From: Hydrangea macrophylla
Lineage: Eukaryota > Streptophyta > Magnoliopsida > Cornales > Hydrangeaceae
Reading direction: 5' to 3'
DNA length: 64,000 nucleotides
Assembly (NCBI GenBank): GCA_033977485.1
Contig: CM066984.1
Location: 50,623,100-50,687,099 of the forward strand
Position 1 is the first letter of the stretch. The number at the start of each line of letters is the position of its first letter. Under the pieces are notes generated by a model. The model had not been told where the DNA came from. It was given only the letters and a program-made list of their open reading frames with translations, and made no database searches. The translations under genes and the position numbers were made by a program. Of the stretch, positions 31,257 through 42,885 are shown one piece after another.

Positions 31257-33220
31257 ACATGACTAGGTCGATGATGAGTTATTCGGAGTTACCTTTATTC
31301 CTTCTGGGTTATGCTTTGGAAACCACTGTGTACATACTAAATCTAGTACCAAGTAAATCTGTTCCCAAGACACCACGGGAGATGTGGATTAGGTGCAAGC
31401 CTTCTTTGCAACATCTCCGGATATGGGGGTGTCCAGTACATGTGCTGAAAGGAAAGATGAACAAGTTGGATTATAGATTGGAAGTATGTTACTTCGTAGG
31501 GTATCCAAAGGATACTTATGGATGGTATTTTTATGATCCAAGAGAATAGAAAGTGTTTATTAGTGCAAATGTTGTTTTCTTGGAGGATGATTATATCATG
31601 AACCATAAACCTAAGGGAAGGATAGATTTGAGAGAGATAGAAGGAGAGCCCTCAGTCCAACCCGCAGTTGATAATGATATAAATTAAGAAAATACCACTT
31701 CTTCACCCATTTCAGCACCGGTACCTTGTCGTAGTGGGAGGATTATCAGCTAACCTGATAGATACATGTTCTTAGGAGAAGTTTTTGAAGTTGTCTCCAT
31801 AGAATCTGATTCTGATCCTACCACATACGAAGAGGCAATGACTGATGTTGACTCAGCTCATTGGGTTAAAGCTATAAAAGCTAAATTGGAATATGTGGAT
31901 TCCAATCAGGTCTGGGATCTTGTAGAATTTTCAGCCAATATTAAACCCATTGGCTGCAAGTGGGTATGCAAGAGGAAAAGAGAATCTGATGGAAGGTTGA
32001 GACCTTTAAAGCTAGGCTTGTTGTGAAAGGTTACACTCAGAGAGAGGGAATTGACTATGAGGAAACCTTGTCGCCGGTAGCCAGGCTCAAGTACATCAGA
32101 ATACTCTTATCTATTGTTGCATGCCTAGATTATGAGATCTGGCAGATGGACGTCAACACTGCATTCTTGAATGGCAATCTTGAGGAGGACATCTACATGC
32201 AGCAACCAGAAGGGTTCATACTGGTCGAAAAGGTAACTTGGTATGCAAGTTGCAAAACTCCATTTATGGGCTTAAGTAGGCATCCAGGAATTGGAACACA
32301 CGTTTTGACCAAGAGGTCAAATCGTTTGGTTTCATACAGAATCTGGATGAACCTTATGTATACAAGAAGCGTGAAGGGAAAGTGGTGGCTTTTCTTGTGC
32401 TTCACATTGATGACATTCTACTGATTGGGAATCCTGTGGCGGCATTGTCAACGGTCAACGTTTGGCTAGCTTGTACTTTCGATATGATGGATCTAGGAAA
32501 GGCGAGCTATATTCTTGGAATAAAGCTCTTTTTGGATCATAAGCAAAGGATTATGGGATTATCTCAAGCTGGTTATATTGATAAGGTGCTAACTAGGTTT
32601 TCAATGGATAATTCAAAGAAAGGTTTGTTACCTTTCAGGCATGGTTTAACATCCTCCAAGGACCAGTGTCCAAAGACACATGAGGAGAGGAATCGCATGG
32701 CAGGAGTTCCTTATGCTTCGGTAGTGGGAAGTCTCATGTATGCGATTTATGCACTAGATCAAATATTTGCTTTGTCCATGGCATGGTTAGCAGGTATCAG
32801 TCGAATCCAGGTCTAGAGCATTGGATAGCCGTTAAGCACATTCTTAAGTACTTGAGAAGGACTAAAGATTATATGCTTATGTACGGTGGTAGTGAGTTAA
32901 TTCTAATGGGATACACTAACTCAGACTTTATGTCAAATAAGGATTTGAGGAAGTCGACATCCGGTCATCTCTTTACCTTGGGAGGTGGTGCTGTCAGTTG
33001 GAGGAGCATTAAGCAGAAATGCATTGTAGACTCAACTACAGAAGCTGAGTATGTGGCTGCTTGTGAAGCCGCAAAGGAAGCTGTTTGGCTCAAAAAGTTC
33101 CTTATAGAGCTCAAGGTGGTACCAGCGTCGCTATCACCTATTATGCTTTATTGTGATAATAGTGGGGCAGTGGCTCAGTCCAAGGAGCCGAGGAACCACG
33201 GAAAGGGAAAGCACATATAG
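31257..33220 (+). pseudogene. Element A RT and RNase H, broken
   Basis: Fragments in all three frames. The integrase C-terminus is at 31259-31549 ([27 protein letters not shown]); RT starts at 31766-32026 (KPIGCKWVCKRK), continues in another frame at 32023-32230 (QMDVNTAFLNGNLEEDIYM) and again from 32382, where the active-site box reads HIDD instead of YVDD. RNase H is at 32783-33220 with STTEAEYVAACEAAKEAVW and CDNSGAV. At least three frameshifts (near 32010, 32230 and 32800) and stops such as 31547 (TAG). Confidence 0.85.
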
Positions 33221-33392
33221 CAAAAATATCATCTCATCCGAGATATTGTTCAACGTGGAGATGTGACTGTCACCATGATTGCCACCTCTGACAATCTTGC
33301 GGATCCATTTACAAAGGCCTTGCCACAAATGGTCTTTGATCGTCATCTAGATAGTCTAGGTCTCAGATGTAATCCTGTATAGTTGTGAGTGC

Positions 33393-33402
33393 AAGTGGGA
33401 GT
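33393..33402 (+). other. Element A polypurine tract
   Basis: AAGTGGGAGT just before the 3' LTR; this matches the usual copia form AAGTGGGAG. Confidence 0.75.
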
Positions 33403-33403
33403 T

Positions 33404-34913
33404 TCTTGGGTTTGTGCCCTCAAACCATTACTTTATGTATTAGACATTGGTATTTAATATATGGATTTCAGCTTTACATTTCATTATGTATGTTTCTTTC
33501 ATTAGATGATTGTCAATCCTTAAGTATCATAGTAAGTAATTTGTGTATCTATGAGATACATACAAGTGAGATACGAACTACTATTCTTTGATACTTAGAA
33601 CTTGTCACAGTGGATGCTGAGACTGGATATCTCATCTGGTTTACACTGTAGCATAATTAACTACCATTGAATGGAGTGATGAATCATAATCACTAGAGTT
33701 TAGCTCTTAGTTAATATGCTAGTGCTTAGAGTGCATTGACAGACCTCAGCTTTCCTATTGACACTCAAAACTGTCAACAGTCGATAGGAACTCATAACTT
33801 GTATACGGTATGTGTCCTCAATCTTGAGAGGATTATGAACACAGACTGTGGATATGGCTGCTTTGACTTACCAATCAGTGAGGTCTATTGAAGATCAACA
33901 CCTGGGCATCTTGGGTATGTCATGTTCATCAGGTTGTGAACATATATTGTCAAGATAGAATCTACCCTCTGATAAAGAGTAAGCATTCCCTTGAGAATGT
34001 CACCAAGTTGATTACTGAGAACTGCAGTCTTGTTGATAAGTACTTATCAACACGTTTGGTAATCCTGAGAGATGAATGGGACTCAAGGAATACAAAAAGT
34101 AATCATGATTCAGGTTGACATGAACAGTTATCCGACTACCTGAAGATTATTATGAATGCTAGTGGTAGAGGGACATTAGTACACCATACAAGTCTAGTTA
34201 TCGCTTCGGATTTGTTCTTTTGCGTTGGAGTTCAGTTATCGTTTTATAGTGGAGTAAACGATTACTGACCTGTTGATTAGTTTGCTGATCAAAGAATTTG
34301 ATCATGGTAATTAACTACTGGTTTGAGCCAACAATAAAGAGCCTAGGAGGTCCAACTCTTAGCTCTACTAGGATACTTGGAAAGGCACATGAGGATCTAG
34401 TCAATGCAAATTTGATTGATCGAAGTTGGTTCGATCGATCAAAGTCATGGCAGGTTCGATCTCTTTAACGTGGTTCGATCGATCGAAGTATCGATCGATC
34501 GATGACACTTCGATCGGTCGAACATTAGGTTAGTTATCAGAATCTATAAATAGGGCAGTTGCGTTCTGGAAACGGAGTTCATCGTTTTTATTAACCAGAA
34601 GCTGCAGATACTGTTTTAGAGTCCCAAACCTTCTCCTTTCTCTCTATTAGAGATCCTACCATCTTTAGTCTCTCCGGGAAGCATCTGCAGGAGACATAAG
34701 GGTCAAGACAACCTAGTGGAAGCTACTACATCACCAAGGAAGATGAAAAATATTAGAATTGAGTTGAAGACCTAAGGTATATTTCTTGTCCCCGTTGGTT
34801 AGTACGCATCTATAGAATTGACAAGTAGTAGATCCTGGGCTACCAATAAGTTTTTGTAACTTAATACTTCCGCTGTGCATTTAAAATTAATTTTTAAACC
34901 TGTTTTTCCTTCA
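33404..34913 (+). repeat. Element A 3' LTR
   Basis: About 1.51 kb, matching 5519-7002. The first dinucleotide is TC rather than TG. Palindromic array at 34411-34523, TATA box at 34545-34552, end TTTTTCCTTCA followed by the CAAAT duplication. Confidence 0.92.
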
Positions 34914-34918
34914 CAAAT

Positions 34919-35214
34919 ACCATGACAGTGCTGCCCCACTCAAAGTTCTTTGAAATAGCACGGCGAAACAGTCAGACCCAATGCCCATGGGCTATAACAC
35001 TCCCACATAAAGCCTCAGATGGCTGTTTGGATTTCCAGTTCCATCGAAGAATTTGATATGAGGCATTTTGAACTTATTGGGGAGTTTTGCATTGGGAGCA
35101 TCACACAAACCTGCTATATCAAATAGATATTCATCAACCACTTTGTTTTTCCTAATCACACTCTCTATCTTGTCGATCTTAGCCAATTTGTCCTGAGTCC
35201 CCTGATCTAGCTGA
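34919..35214 (-). pseudogene. Relic G1: gag N-terminal part, broken
   Basis: The minus strand encodes DKIESVIRKNKVVDEYLFD, then FKMPHIKFFDGTGNPNSHLR, matching the gag of D and B. It runs into the junction with copia A on the left and is cut at 35214 by the B 5' LTR. With 4480-5518 it forms one gag interrupted by A, which independently confirms the A insertion. Confidence 0.75.
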
Positions 35215-35470
35215 TGTAGACACCCCAATTTTGACCGACCGCCGAATTTAGGAGAGTGTCGCCTCCGTATCCGATGATGACAAGGACCGGAAAATTCGAA
35301 GTATTCCAAGCTCTTCAGAAAGTTCTCTAAATGCGATAAAATTTCACAGAAAGAAGAGAATACCAGGTATTTAGGAGAATTCAGGTATAAAACACAATTT
35401 TTGGAAAAGATCTTCAAAAATAAATTACTTTGGGAAAAAGAAAGACCTAAAAAGATAAGCTCAACAAAAA

Positions 35471-35575
35471 GCGGCACCCGGCAGAACTCAGCGGCACTCA
35501 ACGTGTGCCGGACGGCATTCAGTGAGTGTCGCACAGCATTCGGTGAGTACCGCACGGCATTCATCGAGTGCCACC
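35471..35575. repeat. CGGCA-word array 1 in B LTR
   Basis: Repeated words of the form GCGGCACTCA / GTGCCG / CGCACGGCATTC, 20-30 bp apart, alternating in orientation. This is a looser version of the palindromic arrays in the other LTRs. Confidence 0.6.
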
Positions 35576-35697
35576 GACATTTTCTGACTTCCATTTGCTT
35601 TTAAAGTCTGTATTTTGCAGAATAATACGTATGCGTATGCAGACAAAAACAAAAAATTGATAAAGTAAGGCTGACTAAAACCCAGCAATCAACAATC

Positions 35698-35800
35698 TGC
35701 CGCGACACTCTTGGAGAGCCGCGCGGCAGTCACGAAATGCCGCAGCGGTAGTCACGGACTTCCGCACAGCTTTTTGGACTGCCGCCCTGGGCAGCAGTCT
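35698..35800. repeat. CGGCA-word array 2 in B LTR
   Basis: Words such as TGCCGCGACACTC, AGCCGCGCGGCAGTC and TGCCGCAGCGGTAGTC in about 100 bp, flanked by AT-rich DNA. I see no clear TATA box directly after it. Confidence 0.6.
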
Positions 35801-37983
35801 GCCTAATTTCAGAAAGTATGCATTGTACCACCAAATGAGAGTTTTACACCTATTTTTTGGAAGATCTTCAAAGAAAAGAGAACTTTGAGGATAATTTGGA
35901 GGTGATCCCCTATGCCATAGATTGTTTATTTACTCTTTTTCTTTTGAATTTCTAATCCTAAAATCTCTTGTTATTTTCTTTGTTTGTCAAGTAAGCTTAG
36001 GAGTCTTTATTTCTAATTCTTCCTTCTATTTCTTTGTATATGTTCTTCTCTTGAGAGTCTTGGAGATCTTCAATATCTCTCTTGATCTCTTGAGTATGAT
36101 CCTTTGAATCCCATGTAAAGCTTATGCTCTACATGAGAGTCAAAATTTGATCATCACTTTATTTCATATAGATGGATCCAAGTCCATACTCATGACTTGG
36201 ATCCTCTAAACTTGGTATCTCATGAAGTCATTTCCTTATTCTCTTTGAAACTTAGGAGCATTAGTCATGTCTTTATCTCCCATGACCATCAAATGGTAGG
36301 AGAAAGTGTTCTTTTTTGAGTCTAAGCCCATCTCCATGGTTTAGGATCCTCATTTTGAGATTTCATGAAGTCTATTCATACTTCATTTGAAACCTACAAG
36401 TACAAAAGTCTTTAGCCTCCAATGACCATCAAAAGGTAGGAGGAAATGGTTTAGTTTAAGTCCAACTTCATGGTTTAATGGTTGAAAAAAATTGAACTTG
36501 ACAAATGAAAACAGTGAGTTCATAAACTGTTTTTGATCAAAGATTTTTAGTTCGAAATCTAACCGTTGAAATCAAGTGAAACCAACGGAAAAGTGTCAAT
36601 AACACAATGTTCTACCACTGCAATTTTTGTTTTAAGGTGGTTTCATGTTTAAAATGGTTTGGTCATGAGTTTTGTGAAGCAACAACAATCTGCCCAGGAT
36701 TTCAGCATAGCAACACTCTTTTGAAATAAATAAATCGGGATTTTAATAGATTGTTTGTGACCCAAAATAATATTTTCTAAGCAGATTAATGTGTTAGGAA
36801 GTCACCCTAAAATGAACAAAGCATTTATGATCTTTTTGCTATTTTTAAAAAATCGTGAAAGAATTCTGGACGGAAGGTTGTAGAATGCTGAGTGATGCCT
36901 GGTGTTTGCCCAATTCCGGAGATCCAACCGTTGAAACCTTGATTTTCTTTTTGGGTTGTAAACTAGACTCACAGAGGCATATCATGTCCTAATATCATTA
37001 AAATCCAACCGTTGAAAACATGGTTTTTGCATTTTTCATGACCCAATCTGCTCTCAGCAATTTCCAAAATTCTGCAATAGTTTCAATCAATCTTATGAAT
37101 AATGGCTTAGATAGACACTTTCATGGGTTGAGATTTAGACCTTGTTTCAATAAGGATTATTTTAATTTGAAATCAAAGTCTAGGAGTATGTCATACCTTA
37201 TTCTTGTCCATGTTTATATTCATCCATATGATTTAACTTTGTAATTAGAATTTAGTTGCTCTAGATTTAATCATGTTTGATAGATTTAAGCTAGAAGTCT
37301 AGGATCATTATCTAAGATCCAATTTTATATTTTGTATATCATGTGGACTAACTCATTGTTTTGTAGCGCACTTGAGGTACAATCTCATATCTCTTCTCTA
37401 GTTCATTAAATTCTTTGATTTTACTTGATTTTTCGACTTAATGCACGACACCTTAGAATTAGGTTTTTGCCTTATGTGTATATGTGATTAGAGACTCTTT
37501 TTAGGATTTTCTTTTGTTTGCATGCATTGCACGTTTAATATCGCTGCTGGATCCCGGGTATGTTCTCTTGTTCCCTATTGCATATCATATTGCATGCTAT
37601 TTGACCTATGTGGCTTATGAATGATATTTTGTCATTACCAATTTTACACCCTTTGGACATGCTTTTGTGATGTATATGTATATATGTATTAGTTGAGGGC
37701 ATGCTTAGATTAATAAATTCGATTAAAAGGATGTTGAGTAGAGGCCTATCGCAAGATAGGATGAGAAAGGGTGTTTTAGTCCGACGGGCTCCTTCCTCTC
37801 TCATTCCATAATCCCCGGACCCAATTAATCTCTGGTTTCTAAAAGATCAGTTTCCTTTAAAAATGGTTTCTTAATTTTCCTTTTTAAAAAATTAAGTGGC
37901 GACTCATTTGTTTTGGATTTAAAATTGTGGAAAAGAATTTTAAAAGAAAAGCTGTGGGTAAGAAAAATGCGATATCCACAATC

Positions 37984-38001
37984 TGGCGACTCTGCTGGGG
38001 A
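37984..38001 (+). other. Element B primer binding site
   Basis: TGGCGACTCTGCTGGGGA, three bases after the LTR end; the same Arg-tRNA-type site as in D. Confidence 0.85.
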
Positions 38002-39202
38002 TCGAACCCAGAATCTCTGGTTTCGCAGACCAGGCATTTTCTGATTTTGGGTTCACTTGAGGATTAGACTTGAAAAATGTCCTCTTAATTAAATTAATTA
38101 ATCTTTGTGTGCCTGTTGTATTTCACTTGCATGTCCAGCCAGTCGATCGCACGGAACTAGGACCTTGGAGGCTCGGGGCAACCCGGTAAGTCAAGTCATC
38201 ATGGGACTGTGTGATCACCCTTGATCTCGTACCATGATTTGGTATATGAAGCATCCTATCGGGTGTGTGTCAAGGGTCCCTTATTTGACCAAAACCCAGC
38301 CTGTGCATGATAGTTTCTGTAGAACCTTTCAATCTTAGGAAATCAATTCTTGATTAGGATTATGTGCTAGGAAGTTTGTATGCCCGAAAGGGATTACCTG
38401 AGATGATGACGATACTCGCTTGATGAAGGATGTATAATAATCAGCTTTTAGCAATTTCTCCTCATGTTCCACGACATTTGGAGGACATGCTGAACCCTGA
38501 TTATAAGATTATACTTCTTATATCATGTTTAGTTAAGCATCATTGACCTTGTACGCATCCGCATTCATGAAGAGTATGGTAATAATCCGATCATGTGATC
38601 CTCCTACCCAAAGAATTTTAAATCCATCTTTGAAAGCAAATGGAATTTTTTTCAATTGCTCTTTCAAAAACCTTTGGAGTTCACTTTTGATTAAAACTCC
38701 AAACTAATCTTCGAAAATTATTTTCAAAGAAATGCTTTTCAAATGAATTTCAAAGCAAAGTCTCAACCCAGTCATTTTTTGTTAAGAAATGTTTATACCT
38801 TCAAAGGAAAAAATCCAAAACTCTCAAGAATTGTTTTCAAAAGATTTTATCATCCGAGAAATACTTTCCAAATGATCTTTTTGAAGGGGTAATGAGGATC
38901 ACAATGAGAAGAGAAATTAGCACACTTGACATGAGAGAGGATCTTATGTTTTTATGTGCTTATGTGTTAGGATTTTATTTTCTTTGGCATAAAGAATAGG
39001 CACACACGCACACATGCATTGCATCCGCATGATACATAAAAAGGGTTTTTGTGATAAAAGAAGATAAAAGTTTTTTTTTTTTTTTTTTTTAAATAATAAT
39101 AAAATTTTAAAATCTGCTGTAGGAGCAAAAATAGCATCCGAATCAAGTCAAGCCTGGTTTAGGGACCCCACAGCAAGGCTAGTAAGGGGAGGACGCGCTG
39201 AC
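38002..39202 (+). other. Element B leader
   Basis: Non-coding leader. It holds a T run of about 20 at 39070-39090. Unlike D it has no minisatellite. Confidence 0.5.
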
Positions 39203-40768
39203 ATGGCCGAAGAGAGAAACAACGAAGAAATGTCCGGTTTAAGGGTACTAGTAGAACAGCAAGCAGAGCAGATGAGGCAACAGACTGAAAACATGAACCA
39301 CATGATGGGGATGATAGAAGAGCTGAATCGCCGACATGTAGTTCCACCTGTTATGGACCCACCTTTGGGAGGAGGGGAAGGAGATTGGTTTGATGATCAG
39401 GAGGCCCAATGGACCGATGCACTGCGGGCCAACAGAGTCAGAGAGAAAGCTGAGAAGGAGAAGCAACTGACCGAAAAAATAGAAAAGTTGGAGAGGGTAA
39501 TGCGCAAAGCTTAGGGGGTTGATACCTATCTGATGGAGTTAGAAGGCCTGTATGACGGGGTCCACGAAATGCTGCCCGCCGGGTTAAAAATGCCAGTTTT
39601 TGATAAGTTTGATGGGACCGGGAATCCTCGCAGTCATATCCGGATGTGCATAGGAGCTTTTCAGCCTAGCGGTCTAAGTACTACCATGATGGCCGTTTTA
39701 TTTCAGCAAACCTTAACAGGAGCTGCTCTATCGTGGTACCTTACACTTGAGCCAAGCAAAACCAGAGTTTGGGAAGAAGTCGTAAAATCATTTGTGGCCC
39801 AGTATGAGTACAATCAAGACCTGGACGTCACTGTCCGAGATCTAGAAACAACCAGGCAAGGGAACAAAGAATCATTTGCTGAGTATCTAAGTTGATGGAG
39901 AGGGAAAACCGCGAAGATGGTGCAGAGGCCATCAGAAAAAGACCAGATCCGAATGTTGATGAAAAACCTGCAGCCAGTTTATCAGGAGAAGATGAGGTTT
40001 CAGTCAATCAACACTCTTGCCGAGGTGTTTGATGTGGGAACAAGGATCGAAGATGCGATTCAGGAAGGAGTGATCAAGAAAGAAGAACAATCGAACCGAT
40101 ATCGGAGGCCCAATTATGGATCAAATGGGGGGCATTCGGGGGGTCACTCTGGCCCCACCGATGTCAATGCACTTAGCGAGCCGGAGAGAAAATTCGATAT
40201 CGCCGAAAATCATCCAAGAGGAGGAGGGGATAAGCCACCAAGAAAATTCTCAAATCTGGGAGTATCATTATCAACCGCTCTTGACAGGCTGTTAGCGAAA
40301 GGGCATCTCCACTAGTTGGAACCTCGGCCTCTGCCAAGTCCACTTCCGCCGAATTTCCAAGGGGATCTCTTCTGTAAATTTCATCAGCAGAAAGGCCACT
40401 CGACAGATCGGTGCATGAGGTTAAGGCATGAAATCCAAGACCTCATCGAAAATAAAGTGATATCCGAACCGCCTGTCAAAGCCCCCAATGTCACAAAAAA
40501 TCCTCTGCCAAACCATCGTGCTGTGCCGCCGCCGCAGGGTCTTTATTTCTTGGAGGTAAAAGGAATAACATTTGATCCATCCAAGCTAATCACAAAAGTC
40601 GGGGAACCAAGGAAGTTTTATCAGTTACCAGAAAATCCGGGGATCTGTATACTTGGCAGCCAGCCAGAGATATGGGAAAATGAAGCGACGGGGCAGTCAG
40701 ATTGGTGGATTCAAGAAGGCAATGATCGGAACATAGACCAGGTAGAGGATGATGACCTGTGGTATTAA
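39203..40768 (+). pseudogene. Element B gag, broken by stops only
   Basis: One frame from the ATG at 39203 (MAEERNNEEMSGLRVLVEQQ). Gag core DKFDGTGNPRSHIRMC to EDAIQEGVIKKEE and a zinc-knuckle-like CKFHQQKGHSTDRC. In-frame stops: TAG 39512, TGA 39893, TAG 40313 and TAA 40766. Comparison with D gives Arg for the second and Gln near the third. No frameshift is seen, so decay has been by point change. Confidence 0.85.
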
Positions 40769-41572
40769 AGCGACGAAGAGGAAAAGGTTGAAGAAGAAAG
40801 CTCGAAGACCGTTTCAGAAACCGACAATATTTGGGCAAAAGAGGAGATCAATCATCTAACTCGGTCTGGTAGACACTTCAAACCACACGAACTAGAGGAA
40901 GATCACCCGGGGAGGGAGCTAGAGAAAGGGAAAGGGAAAGGGAAAATGAGTGAAGAAGAAGAAGAGGATAGGGTCTTAAAGCAGATGAGGAAGACACAAG
41001 CCAATATCACCATCTGGGGATTACTGATCGCCTCCAAAAAGCACAGATAAGCAGTCTTGGATGCTTTGAACCAATCTGATGTTTCCATCAATACAACACC
41101 AGGAGACCTTGTAGGGATGATCAGTAAGATCCCAGCTCTCGCTATTTCTTTCTCGTCCAATGATCTACCTCCCGGAGGGCCCGTTCATAACAAGCCCTTG
41201 TATGTCACAGTCGAATGCTTAGGAAACACTGTGCCTGCCTGTCTGGTGGACAATGGATCAGCCTTGAACGTGTGCCCATTCCGAACAGCCAAGCGCATGG
41301 GTTTGGACGAATCGACATTCATACCATCTGAGCAAAAGGTGAGAGCATACGACAACACTCAGAGAACTGTCATGGGTATAATTCTCCTACACCTCACTGT
41401 CGGTCCACTTGAGAAGGAAGCCGAATTTCAGGTCATCGACATCCCTGCTTCTTTCAACCTGCTGCTTGGGAGGCCATGGTTAGACAGTTTGGGCGCCATA
41501 CCATCGACGATCCATCAAAAGGTCAAATGTGTTTGGAAGGGCCAAGTCTGCGACATTCTCGAGGACAGCTAG
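40769..41572 (+). pseudogene. Element B protease, broken and active-site altered
   Basis: Same frame as gag. A TAA at 41048-41050 stands where D has Gln (KHRQAVL). The retropepsin box reads CLVDNGSALNVC, so the active-site triad is DNG instead of D(T/S)G. FNLLLGRPWLDSLGA follows. It ends at TAG 41570-41572. Confidence 0.85.
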
Positions 41573-42755
41573 GTTTGTTTGTCTAAAGCATCATCAAGCA
41601 CACCGGTTCTAGAATTACAAATTCAAGAAGAAGAAACAAAAATGGGAGGGTTCGAGTTTATCAGCATGTTGGAAGAAGAAAAGCCGAGAGAGTTTCTACC
41701 GCTCCATTTTGATCAGCATGCCAGTCCAGTGGTCGCAGGGATCGTGAAGAAGATGGGTTTCTTTTCGGGATTAGGATTGGGAAAGAACCTTTAGAGCCTG
41801 CCTGAGTTTCCAAGAATTCCTACTCAGACTCACACTCACGGCCTGGGGTATCAGCCAACGAAGAAGGAACTAAGGGCAAAGAAGAAGGCTTTCGATGCGC
41901 CGCTAGACCCTTACCTCAAAATGCTCAACGGGTACTTCGTAAAGGAAGGAGAAGATTTCCCCTTCTGTGGCTTCCCGGAGCCTTGGATGGACCAGAAGGA
42001 CAAAAGTCTAAAGCCGGGGTTCGAGATCTTTTTCTCCTATGAATTCTCCAAGTACAAAGACCCGTTTTTGCAAATGCCTGAAAAATCTACTGCCGTCAAC
42101 GATTGGGTTGGTGTACTGGATGGACCGGTCATGCAGAACCTGTTGAGCGAAAAAGGGGCAAAAATCAAAGAAAAGGAGAAAGAAGACAAGGGCCTGGAAA
42201 TCAAGGTCGAAGAAGGGAGTGATGAGGATGCGCCAGAAGAAGAGCTGAAGCCAGGAAAGGAAGAAAAGACGGAATCCGAAGGACTGCCAGGTTGTAACAC
42301 TATGGAACTCAAGCAGGGAATCAACAAAGAGTGGGTCTTTGAGTCTAGTGATAAGTATCCCCCTCACCCAGAGTCTGTAATGGCCCAAATGAGGCGTCTT
42401 ACTATTGCTATGTCTGTTGTAATCACTCCTAACAAAATCAATGAAAGTATGACTGATTCCGCCTACTCGAATGCGCTTAATGAATATGATGAATGTGATG
42501 ATCATGGAATACCTAATGAATTGCAAAAATTGATTGAAAAAGAAAAAGAATCTGCATGCAAAATCATTGAGGACACTCTAACGATTAATCTAGGAAATAA
42601 AAATAATCCTCAAAATGTCTTTATCGGCTCTACACTTAGCAATAAAGAAATCAAAGAACTAATCAATCTATTGAATGAATTTAAAGATGTTTTTGCATGG
42701 TCTTATAATGATATGCCAGGTATTGATCCAAAAATAGTCCAACACCACATCCCCT
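41573..42755 (+). pseudogene. Element B G-patch-like linker and start of RT, cut by C
   Basis: Continues the frame with KKMGFFSGLGLGKN (G-patch-like), a TAG at 41792-41794 where D has Gln, FPFCGFPEPW, a long Glu/Lys-rich acidic linker, LLNEFKDVFAWSYNDMPG and IVQHHIPL. It is then cut at 42755 by element C (CCCCT duplicated). RT resumes at 54089. Confidence 0.8.
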
Positions 42756-42885
42756 TGATCTCGTCAGAATCAAGATATAAAAAGTGTTCTTTACTTTTCA
42801 AAAGATTTGTAGTGTGAAAGCAAAGGTCGAACCCACAGGGATTGGTTAACTACAACGATTTAATTTTAAAACCTAACTTTAATTA

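Larger units (their letters stand above)
5519..34913 (+). mobile_element. Ty1/copia element A, interrupted by element D
   Basis: Two LTRs (5519-7002 and 33404-34913) bracket gag, protease, integrase, RT and RNase H in copia order (integrase before RT). The flanking 5-bp target duplication is CAAAT at 5514-5518 and 34914-34918, and the flanks are the two halves of the same G1 gag. Without D (9854-30587 plus one copy of its AGTTG duplication) the element is about 8.7 kb. The internal ORFs carry many stops and frameshifts, and the LTRs differ by several percent where compared by eye, so A is clearly older than D. Lineage within copia is unresolved. Confidence 0.92.
35215..37980 (+). repeat. Element B 5' LTR
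   Basis: 2,766 bp. It starts TGTAGACACCCCAATTTTGA, like the minus-strand start of the D LTR, and ends GCGATATCCACA, followed by the primer site. It contains two GC-rich arrays (35471-35575, 35698-35800). The second LTR is outside the window, so the start rests on similarity to D. Confidence 0.85.

Noticed and set aside
35215..37980. B LTR as a solo LTR
   Set aside because: It is followed directly by a primer site, leader and gag in the correct orientation.
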